Notes under the pieces: model-generated
Database searches by the model: none
What the model saw: only the letters and a program-made list of their open reading frames with translations
Told to the model about the DNA's origin: nothing
Assembly (NCBI GenBank): GCA_910584115.1
Contig: CAJTYN010000168.1
Span: 1-6,544, forward strand
Length of the DNA stretch: 6,544 bases
Source: an uncultured Lachnospiraceae bacterium
GTDB lineage: Bacteria; Bacillota; Clostridia; Lachnospirales; Lachnospiraceae
Direction: 5' to 3'
Shown here: piece after piece, positions 5,587-6,544 of the stretch
Layout: each line of letters starts with the position of its first letter
Numbering within the stretch: position 1 is the first letter of the stretch
Translations under genes and position numbers: made by a program

Positions 5587-6544
5587 ATGTCAGAGTATCT
5601 GAAGATCGTTATAGAGAATCTGGAGCCGGTGAGGATATCGGATGACAGCACCAGTCAGAGCGGACAGACAGTGAGCCTGAGATACATCCCGGGAACAGCG
5701 ATACGCGGGGTCGTGGTCAATGCATTGGCAAGATCAGGTGAGTTCCAGGAGATCAAAAAGGTGTTATTTTCATCAGAAGTCAGATATCTGAATGCGTATC
5801 TGACAGACGGAGAGGAAGAACTGATACCCTCTCCCAAAGGCTTTTACGAAGACAAGACAGAAGTCGACGGCAAAAAAGAGATAGAGAACGTGGTGGTGGA
5901 CGGGGAGTTCACGGATGGACAGAAGAGAGCCGCGCTCGGACGGTTCTGCCGTATAGAGGGAGACTGTATCCATTATTATAATATAGATACGGGATCGGAT
6001 ATGAAGATTAAGATCGATCGGAAAGACGGCGAAGAGCAGAACGTGTTCCGCAATGAATATATGGCGTCCGGTCATAGATTTACCGGATATATCGCTGTCA
6101 ATGATGAGAAGATAAGAAACAAGATCAAAGATGTATTTACAGGAGAGATCCTTATAGGAAATGGACGTTCCTCCGGATTAGGGAGATGCAGGGTATTGAG
6201 CTGTGATCTGGTAGATGAGCTGCCTTATAAAAAGTATCTTGCTGACCAAGACCAGCCGGATTCTTGTTATATGATGCTCCTATCTGACACAGTCATGCGT
6301 GATGAAAAAGGAGAACTCTGCGGTCTGGATCTAAAAGAACTGGAGAGACAGATGGGTGTGGAGGAATTGGAGATCCTCTATTGCTCCACATCGACTGTTG
6401 ATGTCAAAGGCTACAATAGCCAATGGGGAACGAAGACACCTTCCGCGATGATGTACGAGCAGGGGAGCGTGTTCCATCTCAGATATAAAGGAATATTGAA
6501 GACAGAATATATGCGGGAAATCTGTGATAAAGGGATCGGTATCC
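5587..6544 (+). CDS. csx10: Csx10-like RAMP protein (type III-D Cas5/Cas7-like subunit), 3' end beyond window
   Basis: The frame is open from the ATG at 5587 to the window end, giving 319 codons with no stop, so the C-terminus is missing. Visible segments in order: a first beta strand EYLKIVIENLEPVRI (3-17), YIPGTAIRGVVVNAL (33-47), the RAMP 'PG-x-x-x-RG' turn, a VLFSSEVRYLNAYL stretch (59-72) followed by PSPKGFY, the first glycine-rich loop ILIGNGRSSGLGRCRV (188-203), and GYNSQWGTKTPSAMMYEQGS (275-294) followed by VF. This order of PG/RG turn, glycine loop and 'G-(Y/F)-N-x-x-W-G ... A-x-x-x-GS' block is what I recall of Csx10 (TIGR02674-like), the hallmark of subtype III-D. Its role there is structural, binding crRNA in the Cas5-like position of the complex with Cas10 and Csm3-like subunits. 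It lies 12 nt behind the Csm3-like gene and shares its ribosome-binding-site pattern. The subtype label rests on motif recall, not a search; a more generic RAMP is the alternative. Confidence 0.75.
   Translation, partial: MSEYLKIVIENLEPVRISDDSTSQSGQTVSLRYIPGTAIRGVVVNALARSGEFQEIKKVLFSSEVRYLNAYLTDGEEELIPSPKGFYEDKTEVDGKKEIENVVVDGEFTDGQKRAALGRFCRIEGDCIHYYNIDTGSDMKIKIDRKDGEEQNVFRNEYMASGHRFTGYIAVNDEKIRNKIKDVFTGEILIGNGRSSGLGRCRVLSCDLVDELPYKKYLADQDQPDSCYMMLLSDTVMRDEKGELCGLDLKELERQMGVEELEILYCSTSTVDVKGYNSQWGTKTPSAMMYEQGSVFHLRYKGILKTEYMREICDKGIGI

Noticed and set aside
1..6544. CRISPR array, tRNA, insertion sequence or attachment site
   Set aside because: I looked for regularly spaced direct repeats, tRNA-like cloverleaf ends and transposase motifs and saw none; coding sequence fills nearly all of 152-6544.

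Overview
The window carries most of a compact type III CRISPR-Cas operon, all on the + strand, preceded by a gene for a MYG1/UPF0160-family (DHH-like) putative nuclease. The operon layout is: upstream gene tail (2-61) | consensus promoter (99-127) | MYG1-family protein (152-985) | Cas6 (1002-1976) | CARF-HEPN ribonuclease of the Csx1/Csx2 'DxTHG' group (1993-3480) | small Cas10 without an HD domain (3527-5005) | Csm3-like Cas7 RAMP (5002-5574) | Csx10-like RAMP, cut by the window end (5587-6544). Intergenic gaps are 16, 16, 46, -4 and 12 nt, and I see no promoter or terminator between the genes, so one transcript from the promoter at 99-127 is the simplest reading.

The organism is probably a Firmicute of the Clostridia, most likely Lachnospiraceae. 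The reasons are the moderate base composition, the purine-rich Gram-positive ribosome binding sites, the textbook TTGACA-17-TATAAT promoter, and protein sequences resembling those I associate with gut Clostridia. This is an inference without a search.

How the genes should work together, from family knowledge: Cas6 cuts the repeat RNA to make crRNAs. Cas10, the Cas7 RAMP(s) and the Csx10 Cas5/Cas7-like RAMP form the RNA-guided effector. The Cas7 keeps an aspartate aligned with the target-RNA-cutting residue of Csm3. Cas10 keeps an A-G-D-D cyclase motif and a Palm1 glycine loop but has no HD nuclease, so its predicted output is cyclic oligoadenylate. That messenger would switch on the CARF-HEPN RNase encoded just upstream. 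Csx10 plus a Csm3-like Cas7 points to subtype III-D or a relative; the HD-less Cas10 of about 492 residues makes it a reduced, signalling-only variant.

The least expected part is the MYG1-family gene in first position, directly behind the only good promoter. Eukaryotic MYG1 is a 3'-5' RNA exonuclease, and related DHH enzymes hydrolyse short oligonucleotides and cyclic dinucleotides. It is therefore a candidate accessory nuclease or signal-degrading enzyme, though it may be only a host gene next to which the cas genes landed. No CRISPR array, adaptation genes (cas1/cas2), tRNA, rRNA or mobile element is visible; further effector subunits and the array presumably lie downstream.
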